A stretch of 21,934 nucleotides of DNA from Eubacterium sp. OM08-24 (GTDB taxonomy: Bacteria; Bacillota; Clostridia; Oscillospirales; Acutalibacteraceae): assembly GCF_003438075.1 (NCBI RefSeq), contig NZ_QSTA01000013.1, forward strand, positions 1 to 21,934, in the 5' to 3' direction. A program made the position numbers and the translations under genes. The notes beneath the pieces are model-generated. The model made no database searches, was not told the DNA's origin, and worked only from the letters and a program-made list of their open reading frames with translations. This document shows, one piece after another, positions 7,251-17,237 of the stretch; position 1 is the first letter of the stretch, and every line of letters begins with the position of its first letter.

Positions 7251-7302
7251 TTTTATGGGCTCTGCCCAAACCCGCAATCCTTTAAAAAGGCTTGACCTAA
7301 AT
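7251..7302 (-). repeat. Dispersed double-hairpin repeat, copy B
   Basis: Inverted relative to copy A and nearly identical to copy C over about 50 bp on the minus strand. Hairpin 1 (CAAGCCTTT/AAAGGATTG) has one mismatch; hairpin 2 is TGGGC-AGA-GCCCA followed by TAAAATTTTTC, which makes it resemble a terminator for leftward transcripts coming from gyrA. Confidence 0.8.
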
Positions 7303-7323
7303 TTAAAATCATTTTCAAATATT

Positions 7324-7355
7324 TTATAGCCCTCCTTTTTACAGGAAGGCTATAA
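7324..7355 (-). terminator. Probable terminator of gyrA
   Basis: Inverted repeat TTATAGCCCTCCT (7324-7336) / AGGAAGGCTATAA (7343-7355) with one mismatch, starting 9 bp beyond the gyrA stop. The T-tract on the minus strand is poor; it is better on the plus strand, so termination may depend on the repeat hairpin (copy B) just downstream. Confidence 0.55.
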
Positions 7356-7363
7356 TTTTTATT

Positions 7364-9889
7364 TTATTCTTCTGTATTTTCTTCTTTGCTCATTTCGGCA
7401 GTATTATCCTCTGAAACCTCTTCGCTTGTTTCTTCCTTTGAACTGTCCTCGTGAGGTGCTCTTGCAACTGTAACCACCTTATCGTTCTCGCCTATTCTCA
7501 TAAGTGTAACGCCCTTGCTCGGTCTGTTGCAAATTCTTACTGTATCAGCGGCAATTCTGATAATTACGCCCTCCTGAGAGATAATGATAATATCATCAGT
7601 AAGCTCAACCACGCTGACAGCCGCAACATTGCCGTACTTTTCTGTATGGTAGTTAGTAATACCCTTACCGCCTCGGCTCTGCAAGCGATAGTCGCTTACA
7701 TTTGAAATTCTGCCAAAGCCTGTTTCTGAGGCAGTGAGTATAAGGTCATCGTTTGTAACAACGCACATACCCACAACGCAGTCACCCTCACGCAGAGAGA
7801 TAGCCTTTACGCCTCTTGCCTGTCTGCCCATAGGACGAACATCGGTTTCTTCAAATCTTATGGCAAGACCGTTCTTTGTGGCAACAACAACCTGCTGATT
7901 GCCGTCTGTAAGTCTTACCCACGCAAGCTCATCACCCTCGTTGAGTTCAAGTGCGATAAGTCCGCCCTTTCTTGCAGTATTGTACGCATTAAGAGAAATT
8001 CTCTTTACAATACCCTGTCTTGTAACCATAACAAGGTACTTGTCCTCGTCAAACTCAGGCACACGAATCATTGAAGTAACCTTTTCGTCAGACGCAATCG
8101 GGAGCAAGTTTGCAATATTCATACCCTTTGACTGTCTGCTGCCCTCAGGCACTTCATAGCATTTCAGTCTGTAAACCCTGCCCTTGTCGGTAAAGAACAG
8201 CACATAATCGTGAGAATTGATTACAAACATCTCTGTTGCAACATCTTCTTCTCTGCGTGACATACCCGACACGCCACGACCGCCTCTGTTCTGAATCTTA
8301 TAGGTATCAACAGCAAGGCGCTTTACATAGCCAAACTGAGTGAGTGTAAGCACGCACTCCTGATTTGGAATAAGATCCTCAATATCAACCTCGCCGCTTA
8401 CGGCGCAGATTTCTGTTCTTCTCGGATCTGCAAACTTATTTCTTATAACAATAAGCTCTTCTCTGATAATTTCACGCTGTCTGCCCTCGTCGGCAAGAAT
8501 AGCAATGTACTCGTCAATCTTAGCCTTTAATGCGGCAATTTCGTCCTCAATCTTTGTGCGCTCCATATTTGTGAGCTGTCCCAAACGCATCTGAACAATA
8601 GCCTGCGCCTGAACATCATCAAGACCAAAGCGCTCCATAAGATTTATTTTAGCGGTAGCCTGATCCTTACTCTTTCTTATGATTGCAATAACCTCGTCAA
8701 TAAAGTCAATGGCAATCTTTAAGCCCTCAAGAATATGCTCCCTGTCCTTTGCCTTTTTAAGGTCAAATTCAGTTCTTCTGCGTATGATTTCCTGCTGGAA
8801 GTTTACATACTCGGTAAGCATTTCCTTAAGGTTAAGTACCTTAGGCACTCCGTCAACAATAGCAAGCATAATTGCGCCAAAGGTAGTTTGCAGCTGAGTA
8901 AGGTTAAAGAGGTTGTTAAGCACAATCTGCGCCGACGCCTCTCTCTTTACATCAATTTCAATGTGCATACCCTGTCTGTCGGAGTGGTCTTCAATATTAG
9001 AAATACCCTCAATTCTCTTATCTTTTACAAGGTCGGCAATGTACTCAATAAGTCTTGCCTTGTTGACCTGATAAGGAAGTTCGGTAACAATAATCTTATA
9101 TCTGCCGTTCTTAGCCTCTACAATCTCTGTTTTGGCTCTTACGATAATTTTACCTCTGCCTGTCGCATAAGTAGCTCTAATGCCACTTCTGCCCATAATA
9201 ATGCCGCCTGTCGGAAAATCCGGACCCGGCATATATTCCATAAGACCTGCAAGGTCAATGTCGGGATTTTCAATGAGCGCACAGGCTGCGTCAATAGTTT
9301 CGCCGAGGTTATGCGGCGGAATTTTGGTAGCCATACCAACGGCAATACCGTCTGAGCCGTTTACAAGCAGGTTAGGAAATCTGCTCGGAAGTACGGTAGG
9401 CTCTTCGAGTCTGTCGTCAAAGTTTGGCTGAAAATCAACTGTTTTCTTGTCAATATCGGTAAGCATTTCGCAAGAAATCTTGCTCATTCTTGCCTCGGTA
9501 TATCTGTATGCGGCAGGCGGGTCGCCGTCTACCGAACCAAAGTTACCGTGACCGTCAACAAGCATATATCTCATTGAAAAGTCCTGCGCAAGTCGCACAA
9601 GCGCATCATAAACAGACGCATCACCATGAGGATGATACGCACCGAGTACGGCACCTACTGTATCTGCGCACTTATGATAAGGCTTGTTTGGGTCAAGACC
9701 TTTTTCGTACATTGTGTAGAGAATACGCCTATGAACAGGCTTTAAGCCGTCACGGACATCCGGCAATGCACGGGAAATAATAACGCTCATCGAGTAGTCA
9801 AGAAAGCTCGATTTCATTTCGTCGTTTACATCGACATCTATTATTTTTCCCTCGTTAAATACTGAGTTTTCCATATTTTCGTTGTCCAT
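7364..9889 (-). CDS. gyrA: DNA gyrase subunit A
   Basis: GyrA is the DNA-breaking subunit of gyrase, which with GyrB introduces negative supercoils. From the chosen start the protein is 841 residues. It has the winged-helix breakage domain with catalytic Tyr130 ([10 protein letters not shown]), a long coiled-coil arm (about 360-500), and a C-terminal beta-pinwheel containing the GyrA box (QNRGGRG, about residue 540), which marks it as GyrA rather than ParC. The tail is acidic and Glu/Ser-rich. An in-frame ATG at 9898 exists, but GAGG (9903-9900) is only 1 bp from it and 10 bp from the ATG at 9889, so I prefer 9889. At the quinolone-resistance position equal to E. coli Ser83 the residue is Ala91 ([10 protein letters not shown]). 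The gene lies 19 bp downstream of the thioesterase gene in a gyrB-thioesterase-gyrA operon. Confidence 0.97.
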   Translation of the reverse strand: MDNENMENSVFNEGKIIDVDVNDEMKSSFLDYSMSVIISRALPDVRDGLKPVHRRILYTMYEKGLDPNKPYHKCADTVGAVLGAYHPHGDASVYDALVRLAQDFSMRYMLVDGHGNFGSVDGDPPAAYRYTEARMSKISCEMLTDIDKKTVDFQPNFDDRLEEPTVLPSRFPNLLVNGSDGIAVGMATKIPPHNLGETIDAACALIENPDIDLAGLMEYMPGPDFPTGGIIMGRSGIRATYATGRGKIIVRAKTEIVEAKNGRYKIIVTELPYQVNKARLIEYIADLVKDKRIEGISNIEDHSDRQGMHIEIDVKREASAQIVLNNLFNLTQLQTTFGAIMLAIVDGVPKVLNLKEMLTEYVNFQQEIIRRRTEFDLKKAKDREHILEGLKIAIDFIDEVIAIIRKSKDQATAKINLMERFGLDDVQAQAIVQMRLGQLTNMERTKIEDEIAALKAKIDEYIAILADEGRQREIIREELIVIRNKFADPRRTEICAVSGEVDIEDLIPNQECVLTLTQFGYVKRLAVDTYKIQNRGGRGVSGMSRREEDVATEMFVINSHDYVLFFTDKGRVYRLKCYEVPEGSRQSKGMNIANLLPIASDEKVTSMIRVPEFDEDKYLVMVTRQGIVKRISLNAYNTARKGGLIALELNEGDELAWVRLTDGNQQVVVATKNGLAIRFEETDVRPMGRQARGVKAISLREGDCVVGMCVVTNDDLILTASETGFGRISNVSDYRLQSRGGKGITNYHTEKYGNVAAVSVVELTDDIIIISQEGVIIRIAADTVRICNRPSKGVTLMRIGENDKVVTVARAPHEDSSKEETSEEVSEDNTAEMSKEENTEE

Positions 9890-9908
9890 ATTATTCATTC
9901 CTCAAGGT

Positions 9909-10331
9909 TTATGTAAATTGTTTTATCTTTTCGTAAAGCTCAGGCATACGCTTTCTTATGCTTATCGGGCGAAAGGTCTTTGAATCCACAAAGCCATGCT
10001 CGGTAGTGCCGTAGCCGAGTTCGGTTTCCGAGCCGTCAGGCTCAATCCTCTTTACAGTGTATGAAAAAGTAATTCTTGCGGCTGAAATCAAAATCACCTT
10101 TGTGCGCAATATAATTTCGTCATCATAAAGAGCAGGCTTGCCAAATGAACAGTTCAAGTTCAAAAGCGGCGTCATTATGCCCTGCGCCTCCATTTCACGA
10201 TAATTAAAGCCGAGCATTTTTATATAGTCACCCCTGCCCATTTCATACCAAATGGGATAATTGGAATGGTGAACAATACCCATACAATCCGTTTCGGCAT
10301 ATCGCACACGGAATTTTGTTCGTGAATGCAC
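9909..10331 (-). CDS. 4-hydroxybenzoyl-CoA/YbgC-type acyl-CoA thioesterase
   Basis: A single-hotdog thioesterase that would hydrolyse acyl-CoA (or acyl-ACP) thioesters in the cytoplasm. The diagnostic segment is near the N-terminus: RYAETDCMGIVHHSNYPIWY, with the catalytic-type Asp15 and His22 of the 4HBT family; the length, about 140 residues, is typical. The start is taken as GTG at 10331: AAAGGAG ends about 8 bp before it, whereas the in-frame GTG at 10338-10340 touches the ribosome-binding site. It sits between gyrB and gyrA with short gaps, so it is co-transcribed with gyrase. In B. subtilis gyrB and gyrA are adjacent, so this is an insertion. Substrate unknown. Confidence 0.88.
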   Translation of the reverse strand: MHSRTKFRVRYAETDCMGIVHHSNYPIWYEMGRGDYIKMLGFNYREMEAQGIMTPLLNLNCSFGKPALYDDEIILRTKVILISAARITFSYTVKRIEPDGSETELGYGTTEHGFVDSKTFRPISIRKRMPELYEKIKQFT

Positions 10332-10355
10332 AAAAATCACTCCTTTATTTAAAAA

Positions 10356-12416
<2,061 letters not shown>

Positions 12417-12536
12417 TCAGGTTGTTTTTGTTAATTTCAATTTCTGAATTTTTATCGACAAATTCAATCTGCCGATAATTTTAAACTTTTATGGCTTGCA
12501 GGCGCAATCCGGTAAAAGCTCGATTTATTACAAATC

Positions 12537-12557
12537 ATCGGGCGCAAATTACCCGAT
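12537..12557 (-). terminator. Weak terminator-like hairpin upstream of gyrB
   Basis: ATCGGG (12537-12542) / CCCGAT (12552-12557) with a 9-nt loop lies about 30 bp beyond the stop of the zinc-ribbon gene at 12584. The T-tract is short (GATTTGT). The rest of the 12306-12583 spacer holds a CCCC-ATAAA-GGGG hairpin near 12356-12368 and no recognised gene. Confidence 0.35.
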
Positions 12558-12583
12558 TAGTTTGTGTGCTGAGTTAATTTTAA

Positions 12584-12898
12584 TTATTTTTTCTGCTTTT
12601 TGTTTATATCCTTAAACGCCGTAAACAGCGGATACAAAACTATGAAAAGCAGGATAAACACTATATTTATGCCCACCAAAACATAGAAATTCAGGCTCGG
12701 CGTCATATAAAGAACGCCTACATTTGCCGCAACGGCAAGCACAAGCAAAACAAGCACAAGAATAATACAAGGCTTTTTGCTCGCCTTAAACTCCTTTTTG
12801 CAGTGGTAGCAGGTGTGTGATTTTTCTTTTGCAATCTTTTTTACCTCGCCATATCTGTAAACCGTATGGCAATGAGGACAAGTTGGTAATTTCAGCAT
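12584..12898 (-). CDS. Small zinc-ribbon protein with two membrane segments
   Basis: The 104-residue protein has an N-terminal four-cysteine ribbon: C7-x-x-C10 and C30-x-x-C33, separated by 19 residues. This resembles the 'CxxC_20_CxxC' small-protein family of Clostridia. Two membrane helices follow (about 43-66 and 71-93), and a Lys-rich tail. It begins 3 bp after the stop of the gene at 12902, and its weak AGAAAG ribosome-binding site lies inside that gene, so translation is probably coupled. Function unknown; family assignment is from pattern only. Confidence 0.75.
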   Translation of the reverse strand: MLKLPTCPHCHTVYRYGEVKKIAKEKSHTCYHCKKEFKASKKPCIILVLVLLVLAVAANVGVLYMTPSLNFYVLVGINIVFILLFIVLYPLFTAFKDINKKQKK

Positions 12899-12901
12899 AG
12901 C

Positions 12902-13642
12902 TTAAAACTTTCTGTTTGCGGTGTATTTGTTGGTATCTGCTCTTTTTGTGCCGTCACTGTCCTCTTTTGGCGGAATATAGTGGCGTGAGCGAGAAAATCC
13001 CGTATCCGTATCGGAACGAATCTTCTTGAGCGGTGCGTCCATAGATGCGTGCTCCTCTTTTACATCGCTTATAACAGGCACAAAGTCAATCGTATTGCCC
13101 GACTTTACATCGTCAGCCTTGCTGATTTCTTCCTGAAGGTGTATTCTCTCCTCATCTCTCTTTTTCTTGAGCTGATTAAACACACCTGTATCTATGGCAA
13201 CCTTAGGAGTGGTGTCCTCAGGCTGATAATCCTCGGTTGTGCCGGTTAATTTTATCGGATTAAAGTCAAATTCATCGGATATGTCACCGGCGATATTCTC
13301 GGAATACACCATACCGGCTTTTTTAGCCTCCATTGACTTCTTGTATTTTGTGAGCGGTTTATAATTCAAAAATGCCGGTGAAATAAACATAAAAATTACA
13401 AGTGGGATTGCAACAAGCAAAACTCCTAAAGGATTGCTGATATTTCCGGACTTAATCCAGTAAAGCATAATACCTGCTGCGGCGGCAACTGCAAGTGCAA
13501 AGGCAACAAAAATCATTTTGTTGATTACAACCTTACTTTCCTTTCCACATTGTGTGCATATATATTCACTTTTTCGTCTGCTCGCAAAGCCCGAAATATA
13601 AGAAACTCTCTTTGAACAGTAAGGACATTTTTTTGCTTTCAT
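12902..13642 (-). CDS. Zinc-ribbon membrane protein with long acidic/polar tail
   Basis: A 246-residue protein of unknown function. The N-terminal ribbon has CPYC and CTQC pairs (about residues 6-9 and 29-32). Two membrane helices follow (about 42-64 and 70-92). A hydrophilic, probably disordered cytoplasmic region of about 150 residues rich in Lys, Glu, Asp and Ser completes it. The start is taken as ATG at 13642 with GAGGG 7 bp upstream; an in-frame TTG at 13648 lies too near the ribosome-binding site. It is paired with the similar small protein downstream (ribbon plus two helices in both), so the two may have arisen by duplication or act together. A perfect dyad lies upstream at 13673-13690. 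Confidence 0.75.
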   Translation of the reverse strand: MKAKKCPYCSKRVSYISGFASRRKSEYICTQCGKESKVVINKMIFVAFALAVAAAAGIMLYWIKSGNISNPLGVLLVAIPLVIFMFISPAFLNYKPLTKYKKSMEAKKAGMVYSENIAGDISDEFDFNPIKLTGTTEDYQPEDTTPKVAIDTGVFNQLKKKRDEERIHLQEEISKADDVKSGNTIDFVPVISDVKEEHASMDAPLKKIRSDTDTGFSRSRHYIPPKEDSDGTKRADTNKYTANRKF

Positions 13643-13672
13643 AAACAATCCCTCTTTTGGTTTGTATTTTAT

Positions 13673-13690
13673 AATGAATAAATATTCATT
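13673..13690. promoter_or_regulatory. Palindrome upstream of the zinc-ribbon pair, operator candidate
   Basis: AATGAATA (13673-13680) and TATTCATT (13683-13690) form an 8-bp perfect dyad, and a third TTATTCAT half-site follows at 13693-13700. It is about 30 bp upstream of the ATG at 13642, where a promoter would be expected. The promoter hexamers themselves are unclear. Confidence 0.35.
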
Positions 13691-13775
13691 ATTTATTCAT
13701 AGATCTATAATTTATTGCATTGTTAAATCATTGCTTTTAAGTTAAATTTTATCTTATTTTATACTCTGGGTAATA

Positions 13776-14057
13776 TTAATTGATTTCTGACTGCAATATT
13801 TTATCAGTGCCGTCTTTGTGGCGCTTTAGCAGAGTTTTGCTCGAAAGCTGGCTTATATACACCTTTACCCTGCCGTTCTCCCTGCAAACGATAAATGATT
13901 TTGGCAGTTCGTAGGAAACATTCACGACATCTCCTCTTTTTTCTGCCGCAGTCAAAAAATCTCTCGTTTTTTTTGAAACGGTACATCTGTCTATATCAAA
14001 AATACCGATAATTGATTTTGTGGTAATGACAGTATCCTGTCCTAAATGCAAATACAT
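13776..14057 (-). CDS. remB: RemB/YaaB-like DUF370 regulator
   Basis: The 93-residue protein begins MYLHLGQDTVITTKSIIGIFD, closely matching the opening of B. subtilis RemB (YaaB), a DUF370 protein related to the RemA biofilm-matrix activator. It lies directly after recF, the same place as yaaB in B. subtilis, which supports orthology. RemA-type proteins bind DNA as oligomeric rings; the role of RemB is less clear. The ATG follows the recF stop by 1 bp, with GGAG inside the end of recF, indicating translational coupling. The tail (about 80-93) is longer than in B. subtilis. AT-rich sequence follows the stop (13691-13775). Confidence 0.85.
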   Translation of the reverse strand: MYLHLGQDTVITTKSIIGIFDIDRCTVSKKTRDFLTAAEKRGDVVNVSYELPKSFIVCRENGRVKVYISQLSSKTLLKRHKDGTDKILQSEIN

Positions 14058-14058
14058 T

Positions 14059-15156
14059 TCAGCTTATAACTCCGTTAGAAACATTAAAAATTTTGCCCTG
14101 TCTAAGCTGCTCCTTGTTTGACTGCTCACAACAGGTTATAAAAACCTGACAGTCATCAAGTTTATTGAGTAAAAAATCCTGTCTTTTGGAATCAAGTTCA
14201 CTCATAACATCGTCAAGCAAAATTATCGGCTTTTCGCCCATTCTTTCCGACAAAACTGCCGCCTCGGCAAGTTTTAATGACAAAACCGCACTTCTTTGCT
14301 GCCCTTGCGAGGCATAAAGTCTTGCATTTTTGCCGTTAATCAGTATCTCTGCGTCATCTCGGTGAGCACCTTTTGTGGTACAACCGTTTCTTATATCATC
14401 TGCTTTAGATTGCTCAAAGGTTTCACATAATTTTTGGTAAATTTGCTCAATACTGTCGCCATATTCGGCATTTGTAGTCGATAAATATCTGATTTCAAGC
14501 CGTTCCCTGCCGCCTGAAATACCCAAATGGTACTGCGAAGCCCGATTTTCGAGCATCTGGAGATACTCCATTCTCTGTTTTATGAGTATAGCTCCGTTTG
14601 AGAACAGGGAATTGTCCCAGATCGAAAGAGTTTCCTCAAGTTCGGGGTGCTTATAAATATCTTTCAGCAAAGAATTTCTCTGATTAAGTGTGCGGTTGTA
14701 CTTAGAAAGCACCACCGCATTTTTGAGTTTTTCTCTGCAAATTGCGCTGTCAATGAATTTTCGCCTTTCAGACGGACCTCGTTTTATTAAATTGAGATGC
14801 TCAGGCGAAAAAACCACAGCACAATATTTTTCAATGAGTGCCGCCGCCGAATTTTTCGCCACCGAGTTGATTTCTACCTGCTTTTTGTTGCCTTTGAATT
14901 TTATAGATGCGGTCTGCTCCCTGTTTTGTCCGAAAAATCTGACATCAAGTTTTGCAAACGGCTTGCCGAATTTTATCAGTTCGCCGTCTTTTGAACCTCT
15001 GAAAGAGTGACCGCCGCAAAACATCCAAAAAGCCTCAAGTAAATTTGTTTTCCCCTGTGCGTTGTCGCCGTAAATTACATTTACACCTTCGCACGGAGTA
15101 ATAATTGCGTCTTCAAGATTTCTGTAATTTTCAAATTTCAGCGCAAGTACCTTCAA
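14059..15156 (-). CDS. recF: DNA replication and repair protein RecF
   Basis: RecF is an SMC-like ATPase that binds gapped DNA and helps load RecA during recombination repair. The 365-residue length is normal. The Walker A motif GDNAQGKT is at 30-37; the ABC signature region contains ASQGQQRS; Walker B is PIILLDDVMSELD. The start codon is TTG at 15156: the family's first residues (MKVLALKFENYRN) begin exactly there and no in-frame ATG is available. A GGGA motif lies about 10 bp upstream. It starts 17 bp after the yaaA stop and ends 1 bp before remB. Confidence 0.95.
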   Translation of the reverse strand: MKVLALKFENYRNLEDAIITPCEGVNVIYGDNAQGKTNLLEAFWMFCGGHSFRGSKDGELIKFGKPFAKLDVRFFGQNREQTASIKFKGNKKQVEINSVAKNSAAALIEKYCAVVFSPEHLNLIKRGPSERRKFIDSAICREKLKNAVVLSKYNRTLNQRNSLLKDIYKHPELEETLSIWDNSLFSNGAILIKQRMEYLQMLENRASQYHLGISGGRERLEIRYLSTTNAEYGDSIEQIYQKLCETFEQSKADDIRNGCTTKGAHRDDAEILINGKNARLYASQGQQRSAVLSLKLAEAAVLSERMGEKPIILLDDVMSELDSKRQDFLLNKLDDCQVFITCCEQSNKEQLRQGKIFNVSNGVIS

Positions 15157-15173
15157 AAAATATCATTCCCGGT

Positions 15174-15386
15174 TCAAATAACTGTAATTTTTTCTCCGTC
15201 AAGCTCGGCAAAGTCACCTTTGCGCATTTTTTTGCCACGCATAGTGCAAACCTCACCGTTTACGGTGACATTTCCGTTTTGAATAAGCATTTTTGCCATT
15301 CCGCCTGTGTCACAAAGACCGGCGAGCTTTAGCAAATCCTGCAATTTTATAAATTCTGTGTCAATGTTGATTTTTTTATCCTTCAT
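15174..15386 (-). CDS. yaaA: S4-domain RNA-binding protein YaaA
   Basis: A 70-residue protein consisting almost entirely of an S4 domain, with the typical '[30 protein letters not shown]' pattern. In Firmicutes this small protein (YaaA, also called RlbA) sits between dnaN and recF and is linked to ribosome assembly. The gene overlaps the last 11 bp of dnaN, and its TGAGG ribosome-binding site is inside dnaN, so it is translationally coupled. Confidence 0.93.
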   Translation of the reverse strand: MKDKKINIDTEFIKLQDLLKLAGLCDTGGMAKMLIQNGNVTVNGEVCTMRGKKMRKGDFAELDGEKITVI

Positions 15387-16482
15387 TTGAAAGCCTCATT
15401 GGAACTACAATGCTTAAAAAGCTGTCGCCCTTCACCGGTTTTATAACCATTGGCTTAACCGGGCCGCTTAGAGCAAGTCTGATTTCATCGGTATCACAAT
15501 TTTTGAGTGCGTCAAGCAGGTATTTGTTGTTAAAACCAATCTCAACTTTTTCACCCATAACCGAAACTGCGATACTGTCGTTAGCTCTGCCGACTGCCGA
15601 TGCACACGAAAGTTTGATTTCATCGTTTGCAAAATTACATCTGACAGGACTTTGGATTCTGTCGTTGTTAAGAAGTGACATTCTTTCAACCGAATTTATG
15701 ATAATTCTTGTGTTTATAATAACCTCTGTTTTTACATCGGTCGGAATTGTAGTTTTGTAGTCAATAAAATTACCCTCAATAAGTCTTGAAATTACTCTGT
15801 AATTGTCAACCTTAAAGGTGATATGTCTTTGACCTATGATAATATCGACATTTTGTTCGTCATCGCCCAAAAGTTTAAGAACCTCAAGCTGAGTTTTACC
15901 CGGAACAACAAACTTGTTTTTGCTCTCGGAATCTACATTTTCACTTCTGATAGCCATTCTGTAACCGTCAATGGCAACAATTCTGAAAAGTCCGTCCTCA
16001 ATTTCAAAAAGTGAACCTGTATAAATCGGCTTTGCATTGTTGTCTGATACAGCATAAACGGTTTCTCTGATCATTTCACGCAAAGTTTTTGCATTTACGG
16101 TAATCATATCGGTCTGCTCAAAGGTTGGCAGATCCGGATATTCGATAGATGACATTCCCACAATTTGGTAATCAACATTACCGCAGGTGATATAAGTCAC
16201 CATTCTCTCGTCGGTTTCAATCATCACGATTTCTTCCGGCAATTTTCTTACAATGTCAAGAAACAGTTTTGCGCTGACAACAATTTCACCCTCTTCTTGA
16301 ATTGTCGCATCAATGTCGGTGGTGATTCCTATTTCGAGATTATATCCTGATATATTCAGCAAATTGTCATATGCTTTTATAAGCACACCCTCAAGTGCCG
16401 GTATTGCGGCTTTTGAAGATACTGCTCTTGAAACATTTGACACTGCGTTGGCAAGGTCTGTTCGCAAGCACGAAAATTTCAA
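15376..16482 (-). CDS. dnaN: DNA polymerase III beta sliding clamp
   Basis: DnaN forms the dimeric ring that tethers DNA polymerase III and many repair proteins to DNA. The 368 residues cover the three repeated clamp domains (about 1-120, 128-245, 246-368), and the C-terminus IVVPMRL ends as in the family. The start is TTG at 16482 ([10 protein letters not shown]), with AAAGGAG 8 bp upstream; there is no in-frame ATG that would fit the family start. A likely promoter lies at 16611-16639, and the putative origin-unwinding element begins only about 15-20 bp upstream of the ribosome-binding site. It leads the block dnaN-yaaA-recF-remB. Confidence 0.97.
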   Translation of the reverse strand: MKFSCLRTDLANAVSNVSRAVSSKAAIPALEGVLIKAYDNLLNISGYNLEIGITTDIDATIQEEGEIVVSAKLFLDIVRKLPEEIVMIETDERMVTYITCGNVDYQIVGMSSIEYPDLPTFEQTDMITVNAKTLREMIRETVYAVSDNNAKPIYTGSLFEIEDGLFRIVAIDGYRMAIRSENVDSESKNKFVVPGKTQLEVLKLLGDDEQNVDIIIGQRHITFKVDNYRVISRLIEGNFIDYKTTIPTDVKTEVIINTRIIINSVERMSLLNNDRIQSPVRCNFANDEIKLSCASAVGRANDSIAVSVMGEKVEIGFNNKYLLDALKNCDTDEIRLALSGPVKPMVIKPVKGDSFLSIVVPMRLSNEG

Positions 16483-16495
16483 GTGTAGCGCTCCT

Positions 16496-16555
16496 TTATG
16501 TATTGATAATTTAAAAAATTAGTAGTAGTAGTAGGGGGTGTTAAAATGTTAAAAA
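16496..16555. promoter_or_regulatory. DnaA-trio-like origin unwinding element
   Basis: Reading the plus strand: an AT-only tract (about 16501-16519), then five perfect TAG trinucleotides (16520-16534), then GGGG (16535-16538), then two tandem nonamers TGTTAAAAT (16539-16547) and TGTTAAAAA (16547-16555). The order AT-rich tract, TAG repeats, G/C cluster, DnaA boxes matches the basal unwinding module described in B. subtilis, where DnaA-trios (3'-GAT-5') seed initiator loading on single-stranded DNA. Here the boxes differ from TGTGGATAA. Confidence 0.7.
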
Positions 16556-17229
16556 TTTGTAACTTTTCCGATAATTCCTTGAAAAAACCGTCCACAAATC
16601 ACTGCACAGTATTTTAACAGCTTTTACATGGCTTGTGAAAAGAGATTATTCTTTCAACATCGGGTTAAAAATTGTTGATGAAATGTTAATAAAAATGTTA
16701 ATGACATCTCTTTATTTTTTCCCTGAAAAAGCGGTAATATTCGCTTGCATCAAGTTATAAATGAATTAAGCCTGCCGTTTTTTGCAAAGTAATCTCTGTT
16801 TTTCGGGATTTTTTATCCGAAAAATTTTTGCTCATTTTCAGCGCCTTTTATATACTATTATATATATGTATAAATCGGCGCTTTTCAGAGTGCTGAAAAA
16901 GTCTGATTTTTACTTGGAATTTCAAAGAGCAAAAGCAGTATTTTTAATTGCTCCCCCAACTACATTCAAAACAGTGCGGAAATTGCAGTAATTGCAGCAA
17001 TTTTCCGATAAATTTTTTAATGAAAATTTTAAATATTTTTCAACATATAAAAAATGTTGAAACTATGGAAAGGCATTAACAGGTTGTGTTAAACAAGACC
17101 TGTAAGATTTTTTGTAAATCGGCTCAAAATCAAGTAATTAAGCCGAAAAATGAGTGTTCACAATAGTTACAAAAATGTAATGTTAATAATGTTAAAAGGT
17201 AAAATTTATGTAACCAAATATGTTAAAAA
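16539..17229. repeat. Cluster of TGTTAA motifs, candidate non-canonical DnaA boxes
   Basis: TGTTAA occurs on the plus strand starting at 16539, 16547, 16684, 16696, 17087, 17181, 17190 and 17221, and as TTAACA at 16614 and 17076. Two copies are the nonamer TGTTAATAA (16684, 17181), which differs from the canonical TGTGGATAA at two positions. TGTTGA-type variants occur at 16673 and 17055 and inverted at 16654 and 17040. Most lie in closely spaced pairs (8, 12 and 9 bp apart). None was seen in the dnaA-rpmH spacer. Confidence 0.6.
16611..16639 (-). promoter_or_regulatory. Probable dnaN promoter
   Basis: On the minus strand TTCACA (16639-16634), 17 bp, TAAAAT (16616-16611), each one mismatch from consensus. 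A TTAACA motif (16614-16619) overlaps the -10, so DnaA binding there could repress dnaN. Confidence 0.5.
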
Positions 17230-17237
17230 GCATATTA

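Larger units (their letters stand above)
16483..17237. other. Probable chromosomal origin oriC (dnaA-dnaN spacer)
   Basis: The 755-bp gene-free stretch between dnaA and dnaN is strongly AT-rich and full of repeats and dyads, and in Firmicutes this is where unwinding occurs. It contains the TAG-repeat element at 16520-16534, about ten TGTTAA/TTAACA motifs, and several hairpins: 16799-16824 (TTTTTCGG.../...CCGAAAAA), AGCGCC/GGCGCT at 16840-16882 flanking a 31-bp nearly pure A/T segment, 16882-16899 (TTTTCAG/CTGAAAA), 16977-17007, and TTTCAACAT/ATGTTGAAA at 17038-17062. No canonical DnaA box TTATCCACA/TGTGGATAA was found. The reading frame at 16782-16991 (+) shows no ribosome-binding site or recognisable protein and is not called. 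Confidence 0.8.

Noticed and set aside
8735..9355. A 206-codon plus-strand reading frame antisense to gyrA
   Set aside because: It is a shadow of the well-supported gyrA frame and has no family resemblance.
16585..16597. Canonical DnaA box at CCGTCCACAAATC
   Set aside because: It keeps only TCCACA; the TTA half is replaced by CCG, and it stands alone, unlike the repeated TGTTAA motifs.
16782..16991. A 69-codon plus-strand reading frame inside the dnaA-dnaN spacer
   Set aside because: No ribosome-binding site, no recognisable protein, AT-driven composition, and it overlaps the origin hairpins.
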